From positions 62,001-126,000 of the forward strand of contig JAEWIS010000055.1 in the NCBI GenBank assembly GCA_023386955.1: a stretch of DNA of 64,000 bases, in the 5' to 3' direction. The notes under the pieces are model-generated. The model was not told the DNA's origin. It searched no databases and saw only the letters and a list, made by a program, of their open reading frames with translations. This document shows, in pieces, positions 25,307 to 33,400 of the stretch (positions are counted from its first letter, which is position 1; each line of letters opens with the position of its first letter). The translations under genes were made by a program, and so were the position numbers. The stretch is from Bacillota bacterium. Lineage in GTDB: Bacteria > Bacillota > Bacilli > Paenibacillales > NBRC-103111.

Positions 25307-25735
25307 CTAGCGGAACACCTTATCCTGCAGAAGCTTCAGGGCTGCCCCAATCTCCTCCAGCTCACTGTCCCCGATGCCTCCTATATGGGCCGCAAACCGC
25401 TCCTCAATCCGCTGGAATGCCTGCCCCATCATCTCTTCTCCTGCCTCACTTAGGCGGAAAAGCTGCTTGCGCCGGTCCTCCGGATCGGTAATCTTCTGGC
25501 AAAGCCCCTTCTCCGTCAGCTTCCTCAGCTCCCGGCTGGTATTAGGCAAGGACATATGCATGCAGCTGCTGATTTCACTCAAGGTAAGCGGCTGCTTGAT
25601 GGAGATATACTCCAGGATCTTATATTGGGCCTGGGTAACGGCCTCTGACCGCACCCCCTGGGTCAGCTCCTCGGTTATTTGATGGACAGCCGCCGTAAAA
25701 ACAACAAACTGCCGGAATAATTCATGTTTGTCCAT
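25307..25735 (-). CDS. MarR family transcriptional regulator
   Basis: A 142-residue winged-helix regulator. The DNA-binding part is about residues 40-100 (QYKILEYISIKQPLTLSEIS, SLPNTSRELRKLTEKGLCQK, then ITDPEDRRKQLFRLSEAG, the MarR wing). Dimer helices flank it. MarR proteins usually repress transporters and redox enzymes and respond to phenols, antibiotics or oxidants. It is divergent from the flavodoxin-fold reductase gene and upstream of the MFS gene, so it may control both. The start follows GAGGTGATCCC. Confidence 0.9.
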   Translation of the reverse strand: MDKHELFRQFVVFTAAVHQITEELTQGVRSEAVTQAQYKILEYISIKQPLTLSEISSCMHMSLPNTSRELRKLTEKGLCQKITDPEDRRKQLFRLSEAGEEMMGQAFQRIEERFAAHIGGIGDSELEEIGAALKLLQDKVFR

Positions 25736-25783
25736 GGGATCACCTCACTTACTGACACCATACCAAATTACTTATCTATATAC

Positions 25784-25836
25784 AATTATCAATTTATAAT
25801 TATCATTTGACAACATTGTGTTTCCCATGCTACCTT
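25784..25836 (+). promoter_or_regulatory. Divergent promoter region with candidate MarR operator
   Basis: AATTAT-N6-ATAATT (25784-25801) is an inverted repeat. It is followed by TTGACA (25807-25812) and a weak TACCTT (25831-25836, 18-base spacer) reading toward the reductase gene. A MarR protein bound at the palindrome would act on both directions. The -10 match is poor, so the promoter is tentative. Confidence 0.45.
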
Positions 25837-25872
25837 TTAGTTATCCAATGATAATGAAAAGGAGTGAACGGC

Positions 25873-26457
25873 ATGAAGCTGCTGATTATCTACACCCATC
25901 CCAATCAAGAAAGTCTGAACGGCGCTTTTTTGCAGCAGGTGATAAAAGGAGCAGGAGAAAACGGGAAGATTGAGGAGGTCCGGGTAACAGACTTGTACGG
26001 GGAGGGGTTCAATCCGGTGCTGGTGTTCAACAAGCAGAAGCGCAGGCGGGATCTGGACAAGGACCCGGAGCTGGTTCCTTATTGGGACAATATCCGGTGG
26101 GCGGACAAAATTGTATTCATCTATCCCATCTGGTGGGGGCGGCCGCCGGCCATGCTGATGGGCTTTATCGACCGGATCTTTGTTTCCGGCTTTGGGTACC
26201 GGTCCAATGGCGGACTGCTTCCGGAGGGGCTGCTGAAGGGAAAGTCTGTTGTTTGCATTTCCACCATGATGGGACCGGCCTTGTACCTGCGCCTGTGGCT
26301 GAATAACGCCCACAAAATGCTGATGCGCAAAGCGCTGTTTAACTATGTCGGCATGAAGGACGTGAGGTTTTTCCAATTCGGGAGTATGGAGAGCCCCAAG
26401 GGCAAACACCAGGCGAAGCTGGAGCGGGTGTACCGGTATTTCCGCACGGTTCAATAA
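25873..26457 (+). CDS. Flavodoxin-fold NAD(P)H-dependent oxidoreductase
   Basis: A 194-residue quinone reductase of the NQO2/Flavodoxin_2 family. The FMN-binding start LIIYTHPNQESLNGAF, the YPIWWGRPPAMLMGFIDRIF segment (about residues 85-103) that contacts the isoalloxazine and a YRSNGGLLPEGLL loop are diagnostic. Such cytoplasmic FMN enzymes make two-electron reductions of quinones and related electrophiles. The ATG at 25873 follows AAAGGAGTG; the GTG at 25864 is less likely. It is divergent from a MarR gene, a frequent pairing for quinone-stress systems. Confidence 0.9.
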   Translation: MKLLIIYTHPNQESLNGAFLQQVIKGAGENGKIEEVRVTDLYGEGFNPVLVFNKQKRRRDLDKDPELVPYWDNIRWADKIVFIYPIWWGRPPAMLMGFIDRIFVSGFGYRSNGGLLPEGLLKGKSVVCISTMMGPALYLRLWLNNAHKMLMRKALFNYVGMKDVRFFQFGSMESPKGKHQAKLERVYRYFRTVQ

Positions 26458-26471
26458 ATAATCCCATAAAC

Positions 26472-26510
26472 AAAAGGGCGCCCCGGTGGCAACGTCCCGG
26501 CAAGCACCCC
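26472..26510 (-). terminator. Hairpin terminator of the DsrE-like gene
   Basis: GGGTGC/GCGCCC outer stem and CCGG/CCGG inner stem, followed on the reverse strand by TTTTG. It lies between the convergent reductase and DsrE-like genes. Confidence 0.6.
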
Positions 26511-26522
26511 ATATATATTTTG

Positions 26523-26999
26523 TCAGATAAACAGCTGCATATCCGAATCCAGCGCGTCCTTCAGATAGGTTTTGGCATCGATTATCTCCACCTCGGGCAG
26601 AAGCTCCTCCGGCTTAAAGCCCATCACCTCCACCGAAAGGCGGCAGGCATAAAACTTGATGTGCTTCTTCCGGGCTCCCTTCAAAAAATGGATCAGTTGC
26701 GGCGCTTCATCGTCCTTCAGCATCTCCTCCAGCATGTGCTTGCCCAAGCCGGCATAGTTCATCCGGGACAGAGGCAGCTGGTCCGGCCCTTTGGGTGTCA
26801 TCATGGCAAACATTTTTTCGTAGAGCGTTTTGTCCTCCAGGGTCATATGCTCCGGGTCCCGCACCAGACACAACCCCCAGAAGGCGAAGAACATCGTCAC
26901 ATCCACGCCGATTTCCTTGGCCGCATTGGCTAATATTAAGCCGGCCATGGCTTTGTCGTATTCGCCGGAGAACATCAGCAGATTCATTTTTTTGTCCAT
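26523..26999 (-). CDS. DsrE/DsrF/DrsH-like family protein
   Basis: A 158-residue alpha/beta protein. MNLLMFSGEYDKAMAGLILA at the start and MFFAFWGLCLVRDP (about residue 35) match the large DsrE_2 branch, whose members are sulfur-relay or peroxiredoxin-like accessory proteins. A cysteine near residue 43 and another in FYACRLSVEVMGF (about 120) occupy the places used for sulfur transfer in relatives. The exact role is not known. Conserved helical region MTPKGPDQLPLSRMNYAGLG supports the family. The gene stands alone; ribosome binding is by AAAAGAAGGAG upstream of 26999. Confidence 0.85.
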   Translation of the reverse strand: MDKKMNLLMFSGEYDKAMAGLILANAAKEIGVDVTMFFAFWGLCLVRDPEHMTLEDKTLYEKMFAMMTPKGPDQLPLSRMNYAGLGKHMLEEMLKDDEAPQLIHFLKGARKKHIKFYACRLSVEVMGFKPEELLPEVEIIDAKTYLKDALDSDMQLFI

Positions 27000-27082
27000 G
27001 TGTCCGTTTGCTCCTTCTTTTCCTTTGGCTTACGAATGCCGTTAGGGTCCCTCCTCTGCAGTCCATTTATGTGCCGGAACGG

Positions 27083-27119
27083 CAAAAAGCTCCTTCCCCC
27101 CACGGGGAAAGGAGCTTTA
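27083..27119 (-). terminator. Rho-independent terminator of the azoreductase gene
   Basis: AAAGCTCCTTTCCCC paired with GGGGAAGGAGCTTT, followed by T on the reverse strand; 18 bases past the stop of the azoreductase gene. Confidence 0.8.
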
Positions 27120-27136
27120 CTTATAAGACGTGCCTG

Positions 27137-27763
27137 TTAGAACCGGCCCGCCAATTCAACCGCCTGATCTACGCCTTCCTTGACGATGGCTTGGGAACGG
27201 TCAGGGAACTGGTTGTGGCCTTCTATCACGATGGTTTCAATATCGGTGATGCCCCAGAAGCTCAGGACATTGCGGACATAGCTCAAGGACATTTCCAGAG
27301 ACTGCATGGGCTCCACGGAATAAACGCCGCCGCGGGCGTTCAACAGCAGGGCCTTTTTGTTGCCCACAAGACCGACAGGTCCCTGCGGGGTATATTTGAA
27401 GGTTTTGCCTGCTTGGCTCAGGAAGTGGAGATAGCTGACCAGCTGTGCCGGAGCGGAGAAATTCCACAGCGGGAAGGCGATAACCACCTTATCCGCGGCC
27501 AGGAATTGATCCAGATAACCGTTCACCTGTGCGGCAGCCGCTGTTTCTTCTTCTGTCAGCCCGTAACCGTTGGCCAGTTTATACATGGCGGTCATATGTA
27601 CGGTATCGTAGTATGGAGGCGGGTTTTGGAACAGATCCAGCTCGGTGACTTCATCCCCGGGATGGGCTGCTTTGTAAGCTTGCAGGAAGCCCTCATACAA
27701 CTGAACTGTAACAGACTGATCGGCGGGGCGGGAATTGGCTTTAATAAACAATACAGAACTCAT
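27137..27763 (-). CDS. azoR: FMN-dependent NADH-azoreductase
   Basis: A 208-residue flavodoxin-fold enzyme. MSSVLFIKANSRPADQSVTV at the start, FPLWNFSAPAQLVSYLHFLS (about residues 100-119) and LLNARGGVYS (about 150) are the FMN and substrate segments of the AzoR/AcpD family. These cytoplasmic dimers reduce azo dyes and quinones with NADH. GGAGGCG lies seven bases before the ATG. The promoter carries a Fur-like box, implying control by iron or another Fur-family metal/oxidant sensor. Confidence 0.92.
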   Translation of the reverse strand: MSSVLFIKANSRPADQSVTVQLYEGFLQAYKAAHPGDEVTELDLFQNPPPYYDTVHMTAMYKLANGYGLTEEETAAAAQVNGYLDQFLAADKVVIAFPLWNFSAPAQLVSYLHFLSQAGKTFKYTPQGPVGLVGNKKALLLNARGGVYSVEPMQSLEMSLSYVRNVLSFWGITDIETIVIEGHNQFPDRSQAIVKEGVDQAVELAGRF

Positions 27764-27780
27764 AAATAACGCCTCCTAAA

Positions 27781-27833
27781 TGAAAATGATTATCGCTTTT
27801 TATATTATACAATTAGACGCTTATTATTTTCAA
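27781..27833 (-). promoter_or_regulatory. azoR promoter with Fur-like box
   Basis: On the reverse strand TTGAAA (27828-27833), an 18-base spacer and TATAAT (27804-27809) form a promoter. TGAAAATGATTATCG (27781-27795, read forward) matches the Bacillus Fur 7-1-7 box TGATAAT-N-ATTATCA at 12 of 14 positions and lies over the start of the transcript. Confidence 0.6.
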
Positions 27834-27923
27834 GAAAAGTAAATAAAGAAAGTGAAAAAAAGTGACCGCGGCGTGATCGGGGTCTCGACCATGCCGTAAT
27901 TGCAAATCGGGCCCGCCAACTTC

Positions 27924-28105
27924 TAACGAATATGTGACTGCTTATTTCGGCAAAAACACCCGGTTGAAACATGTAACGAATTTGAGCCGCGTTATTTCGT
28001 AGTCACCGGGCTAATGGGAGCTTCTTTCTGCGAAATAAGCTTCCACAGATTCGTTAGTACAGAGAAAGGAGGCGATTGGCCAAATAACGTTGCTGAGATT
28101 AGTTA
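27924..28105. repeat. Tetra-module dyad element, copy 4 (182 bp, GAAT variant)
   Basis: Modules at 27924-27946 and 27974-27996 (forward), 28034-28056 and 28083-28105 (inverted). They start TAACGAAT and end TTATT, in three copies extended by TCG, so this copy is the most diverged in sequence but keeps the geometry apart from one missing base in the last spacer. The rest of the 27834-28216 gap contains no gene I can support. Confidence 0.75.
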
Positions 28106-28216
28106 GGAAGCAGCCGATGGTGGTGGCGATGGTGGCGGTAGCTCAGTCGGGGCGATACCAGTATCGACTGCGGCAGTCCGCGTCCGCCGGACGGGCCGTG
28201 AAGGCTTCAACAAAAA

Positions 28217-28241
28217 AACGTTGACCCTCATGGTCAACGCC
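28217..28241 (-). terminator. Rho-independent terminator of the CNNM/CBS gene
   Basis: CGTTGACC-N5-GGTCAACG perfect stem followed on the reverse strand by seven T. Confidence 0.8.
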
Positions 28242-28288
28242 CAATTGGCCAAAAGCCCCGGCCAGGTTTCGATAGCAAGAGGAGACCG

Positions 28289-29587
28289 CTATGCGATCTC
28301 CCCTTCTTCCTCCTGCGTATAGAGCCGGATCAAAACCCGGGAAATGCGGAGATGGTCCACCTCCTCTACCATCAGCTCACACCCACCCGTCCGGATGCGC
28401 TGGTGCCGGTGGGGCGGGCTTTCCAACTGGGCGTACAGCCACCCACCCAGGGTATCGTAATCCTCCGAGATGAGGCTGAGGCCAAGCCGCTCATTCACCT
28501 CCTCCAGAAGCAAAAGACCGTCCACAGACCATATATCGTTTCCCGCCGCCTCCACGGCAGGCCGCTCTTCATCAAATTCATCCTGGATTTCCCCGACAAT
28601 TTCCTCCAGAATATCCTCGGCGGTCACCAGACCAGAGGTTCCTCCATACTCGTCGATCAACAGGGCGATCTGGGTTTTGCGCTTCTGCATCAGTCCCAGC
28701 AGGGAGCTGATGGGAATGGTCTCCGGAACGCTGATCAGCGGCCGGATGACGCTGCGCAGGTCCTTCTCCCCCACACCGGGGCGGAGCAAGTCCTTAATAT
28801 GGATAAACCCGATAATATTATCCTTATCCGGGTCGCATACCGGATACCGCGTCAGCTGTTCCTCCAGGGCAATGGCCATATTCTCCCGGTAAGGGAGCTG
28901 GGCGAACAGACAGACCATTTCCGTACGGGGAATCATCACCTCCCGGGCACTGGTTTCCGAGAAGCTGAAAATATTGCGCACCAGCGTAAACTCCGTGTGG
29001 TCCAGCGAGCCGTTGCCGCGGGATTCCTCCACCAGAAGGCGGATGTCGGTGCTATTGTGAAGGGCTTCCACATTTTTTTCCGGCTCTATACCCGCCCCTT
29101 CCGCAATTCGCCGGAAGCCGGCGGTCAACAGCCGATAGGCCGGATGAACGATCCGGTAAATGAAGGTCAAAAGAACCGCACAATGGAGCAGCATTTTTTC
29201 CGGGTTGGATGCGGCCACATGCTTCGGCAGCTGCTCTCCGGCCAATAGATGTACCGGCAGCACCAGAACCATACCGATTAATGCGGCCAGCATGCCGGAA
29301 TCCAGTACCGGCTGCAATAGGGAACCAACAGCAAGCGCGCCCCACAGCCCCATACAGAGGGAGGCCAGGGTGACACCCATTTGACAAACGAACAGAAAGC
29401 CTTTCGGATTCTCCCCGATTTTGCCGGCGCTCCGGCCAGAGAGAGATCCAAGTTCCTTCAACGCATGAAACCGTCCGGGCCGGGTTCGGCCAATGGCTGT
29501 TTCGGCCGCTGCAAAGAAGGCATTCATCAACACAAGAAGCAGCGCAAGCAGCAGGCTTATGCCAAGCGGCAACGGAACGGAATCCAA
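28289..29587 (-). CDS. CNNM/CBS-domain membrane protein (hemolysin family)
   Basis: An N-terminal CNNM transmembrane domain (about residues 5-170, with NAFFAAAETAIGRTR and VCQMGVTLASLCMGLWGA) is followed by two CBS domains (about 200-320; MIPRTEMVCLF, DNIIGFIHIKDLL, IDEYGGTSGLVTAEDILEEI) and a CorC_HlyC domain (about 340-425). Family members are magnesium or cobalt transport proteins such as YhdP, YrkA or CorC; hemolysin is a historical name. The start is uncertain: TTG 29587 has AGGAGG four bases upstream, whereas GTG 29626 overlaps its own AAGGAGG. The protein is transcribed alone. Confidence 0.9.
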   Translation of the reverse strand: MDSVPLPLGISLLLALLLVLMNAFFAAAETAIGRTRPGRFHALKELGSLSGRSAGKIGENPKGFLFVCQMGVTLASLCMGLWGALAVGSLLQPVLDSGMLAALIGMVLVLPVHLLAGEQLPKHVAASNPEKMLLHCAVLLTFIYRIVHPAYRLLTAGFRRIAEGAGIEPEKNVEALHNSTDIRLLVEESRGNGSLDHTEFTLVRNIFSFSETSAREVMIPRTEMVCLFAQLPYRENMAIALEEQLTRYPVCDPDKDNIIGFIHIKDLLRPGVGEKDLRSVIRPLISVPETIPISSLLGLMQKRKTQIALLIDEYGGTSGLVTAEDILEEIVGEIQDEFDEERPAVEAAGNDIWSVDGLLLLEEVNERLGLSLISEDYDTLGGWLYAQLESPPHRHQRIRTGGCELMVEEVDHLRISRVLIRLYTQEEEGEIA

Positions 29588-29782
29588 CACCCCTCCTGCC
29601 CTTGAATATTCAAGCGGCAGGCCCACCTCCTTTTTGCAAGTAAATTTCCTCGGGGCTGATTTTATAACCCCGGCGGGAGCAGATTATGCCGGGTTGTATA
29701 ACAGTCCCTAACCTTCCGGATAGTTTCATATGTATTCCTTTCGGCTTGGCAATTAGTACTGCTTTTGGTCCCTCCGGACGGC

Positions 29783-29820
29783 AAAAAACGGGCCCGGTTG
29801 AAGAGGCCGGAAGCCCGTTT
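29783..29820 (-). terminator. Rho-independent terminator
   Basis: AAACGGGC..CCGG stem with CCGG..GCCCGTTTTTT after the loop, T run on the reverse strand, 35 bases past the stop of the Sm-like protein gene. Confidence 0.75.
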
Positions 29821-29854
29821 ATGCAGGAAATGCCGGTATTGTCCGCTGCTTTCG

Positions 29855-30190
29855 TCAGATCCAGAGGAAAGGAATGGCGAAGAGCAGCGCGATCAGAGCC
29901 AGATCCAGTCCCCAAGCTCCGCCGCCATACCCGAAGCCGCCGCCGTAGGGATAACCGCCTAATGCCGAGGTTTGGGCGTTTTTTTGTTTTTTGGTCAGCT
30001 GCGCCTTGGCTTTGGTGCTGTTGGTGGAGACAGCCTCGCCGCCCGCAAAGCAGGATTTCAACATCAATTGTTGGCCGTTCAGTCCGTCCAGGGTCCCGTA
30101 GATGGTGGTGCCGTCCACCAGCACAACGCACACATGTTTACCCATATGGGGACGAAGCTTTTCGTCGCAAATGGGGTTGATCAATTCCAT
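29855..30190 (-). CDS. Small protein with Sm-like N-terminus and Gly/Tyr-rich tail
   Basis: A 111-residue protein of unknown function. Residues 14-50 (GKHVCVVLVDGTTIYGTLDG, then QQLMLKSC) look like a small Sm/Hfq-like beta barrel. A polar linker follows (about 55-75, rich in K, T, Q), then a Gly/Tyr-rich stretch (GGYPYGGGFGYGGGAWG) and a C-terminal hydrophobic anchor (LALIALLFAIPFLW). Spore-coat and small envelope proteins of Bacillales have similar tails, but this is analogy only. AAAGGAGG lies about eleven bases before the start, and a terminator follows. It is divergent from the PL8 lyase gene. Confidence 0.7.
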   Translation of the reverse strand: MELINPICDEKLRPHMGKHVCVVLVDGTTIYGTLDGLNGQQLMLKSCFAGGEAVSTNSTKAKAQLTKKQKNAQTSALGGYPYGGGFGYGGGAWGLDLALIALLFAIPFLWI

Positions 30191-30422
30191 ACCTCTTGTG
30201 CCTCCTTTGCCCTGTTGTGCATGGATACCAGGGGTTCATCCCATTATATGGAACTGCAGCTTGAAGGATATGGACATCCGCCCGGATGACACGGATTTTT
30301 TCAGGGCCAGCACCTCCGATACAAAAAATCAACGATGCAGGCATGAATCGTCGATTGTCTTCCGCCCCCCGCTTCCGCAATGATAGAAAATGATACTTCT
30401 AACGTATAAAGGAGGACGGGAC

Positions 30423-33400
30423 ATGATCAAAAGAATATGCCTGTTTTTGGCAATCAGCCTGGTGGCCGGAATGTGGCCCGGCATTGTTCCTTCCGCCAAA
30501 GCCGGCGGCGGCAGTGGGGGTCAAAATTTGATTCCCAATCCCGGCTTTGAGGAAACGGCGGCCAATTCGGCCTGGCTGAACGGAGCAGCGCCTGAAGGCT
30601 GGGGCGTCTGGTTTGCCACCGCCGGAGGAGTGGTATCCGTGGATCAGGCGGTTTACCGCAGCGGACAGTCTTCGGTGAAGATTGATCAGACCAAACAATC
30701 CCGCACCAACGTGTCCGTTAACGGAGGTGTGGCGGTTCAGCCCGGCGGCAATTACAAGCTGGGCATCTGGATGAAAACGGATCAGGTCACTTCCTCCAGC
30801 GGCGTCATATTCCGCACGTATTATTACAACGGCAGCACCAAAACCGGCAACGGCCCCACCTTAACGGTGAAGGGGACAACGGACTGGACCCTTCGGGAGC
30901 TGTTCGTTACCGTACCCTCCACTGCCAACAATGTCCGGGTGGAAGTCATGTTCGAGACGGGAACGGGAGTGGTATGGTTGGATGACGCTTCTTTTGTGCA
31001 ATTTGACGGACTGACAAGCATTGCCTTGCCGGATTCCTTCCTGGAGCTGCAGCAGGGCGGGCAAATTCAGCTTACGCCCATTCTCCAGCCGGCCAACGCC
31101 GCAGACAAAACCGTGGTCTGGAGCTCCAGCAATCCGACGGTGGCCGGGGTGGTATACGGCGCGGTAACAGCCCTGTCCCTGGGGGAGGCGGTGGTCCGGG
31201 CGGCTACTCCGGACGGTGCGTTGTACGCGGAATGCACGGTGGTGGTGGAGGCTCCTGCGGATATTGCCGCCACAGCGGACCTGAGGCTCCGCTGGTATGA
31301 CCGGCTTACAGGCAACAGCCTGTACAATCCCGGCGATCCTGACATGAAGGAGACGGTCATAAACGCCGTCTACCAAATCACCAATCCCGGCGGAACAGGC
31401 CGTTGGGACACCTTGAACAAGTCTGCCAACCGGACCTATCTGTGGCAGGACAACAGCTCCACCACCTTGTCCGCCCAGCTTTCCAACACCTTCGGTCTGG
31501 TCAAAAATATGGCCTTGGCCTATTCCTACACCGGGTCGCCTCTCTATCAAGATATACAGCTGCGGGATGACATCATCTCCGCTCTGGATTGGCTTTACGC
31601 CCAGCGCTACAACGAGAATATCGCCAAAATTTACGACAACTGGTACCACTGGGAGATCAGCATCCCCAAGGCCTTGGGGGATACCATGGTGCTGATGTAC
31701 GATGAACTGGGTCCTGTGCGGATCGCCAATTATCTCCGGGCCATCGACCGGTTTGTGCCTGATCCGGTGAAGCGTAAGTCCCTAAACGACGACTTCCGGG
31801 AAACGGGAGCCAACCTTTTGGACAAGGCGGTCGCCGTTACGGTGCGGGGGATTGTCGGCCAGTCCCCATACAAGATCGTCCAGGGCAGCGCCGCCATCGG
31901 GCCGGAGTACATCTACACCAAGTCAGGGGACGGCGTGTATGAGGACGGCTCTCTGGTGCAGCATTTTAACATCGCTTACACAGGCGGCTACGGCTCCGTA
32001 TGGCTGAACAATACGGCGGACATCATGTATCTGTTGAAAGGGTCCAAATGGGCCGTGTCCGATCCTAACGTGAACAATGTGTTCAACTGGATTTCCAGCA
32101 CCTTCGAGCCGGTGATCTACAAGGGCCTGATGATGGATATTGTCAATGGCCGGGGCATGTCCCGGGAGAGCAGCGGCAAAGCCAAGTCCACCATTCTCTG
32201 CATCCTGAGGCTGGCCCAGTCGGCCCCTGCCGGGCAGGCGCTGGAGATGAAGCGGATGGTCAAGGAATGGTTTCTTACGGATACTACCGTGGAAAATCCG
32301 TATACGGGATTGTCCTTGTACGATATGGTGCTGCTGAAGGCCATTATGGATGACCCCGGCACCGGACCCCGTGGCGAGCTGGTGAAAAGCCAGGTGTTCG
32401 CCGGAATGGACAGAGTGGTAAACCTGCGGGAGGGTTATGGTTTCGCCACGGCCATGTTCTCCGACCGGATTTCCGCCTTCGAGTTCGGCAACGGCGAGAA
32501 TCTCAAGGGCTGGTACACGGGCTTGGGCATGACCTACCTGTACAACAGTGACCTGACCCAATATATGGATGATTATTGGCCTACCGTGGATTCGTACCGC
32601 CTGGCCGGTACCACCACCGACGGCTCCTACCAGGCTCCGGTAGCCTGGGCCGCCTATTATAACCCGCAGAATTGGGTAGGCGGTGTGACCATGGACAGTC
32701 TGTACAGCGGAGCGGGTATGGACTTTTCCTTAAGCGGAAGCACGGGAAGCTCCTTGGCCGGCAAAAAATCCTGGTTCGCCTTCGACGACGAAATTGTCGC
32801 TGTTGGCTCCGGCATCAGCGGCGGGGACGGCCGGACGGTGGAGACCATTGTGGAGAACCGCAAGCTGTCCGGCGACAACAGCAACACGCTGACTGTAAAC
32901 GGGACTGTGAAGGATGGGTCCCTGGGTTGGTCGGAGACGATGGAAGGCACCCGATGGGCCCATCTCTCCGGCAATGTGCCGGGGGCGGACATTGGTTATG
33001 TATTCCCTGAAGCCCCGGCGGTGAACGGGTTGCGTGAAGCGAGAACCGGTGCCTGGAAGGACATCAACACCACTCAATCCGACACACTCAGGACCCGCAA
33101 TTATCTGAGTCTGGCCTTCAATCATGGGAGCAATCCGCAGAATGCCGGGTACTCCTATGTGCTCCTGCCGGGCAAAAGCGCCGGCGCCACTGCAGACTAC
33201 AGCGCACATCCCGATGTGCAGGTGCTCAGCAGCCGCAATGCTGTTCACGCCGTAAAGGAGAGCAAGCTGGGGCTGACTGCAGCTAATTTCTGGCAGGCGG
33301 GAACGGTAGAGAGCATCACCGCCGTTCAACCGGCGGCCGTGATGGTGAAGGAAAGCGGCCGCGGAACTGTGAAGGTGTCCGTAGCTGATCCCACACAGCA

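Noticed and set aside
28130..28200. GGTAGCTCAGTCGG stretch resembling a tRNA D-arm
   Set aside because: No matching anticodon arm, T-arm GGTTCRA or acceptor stem could be formed.
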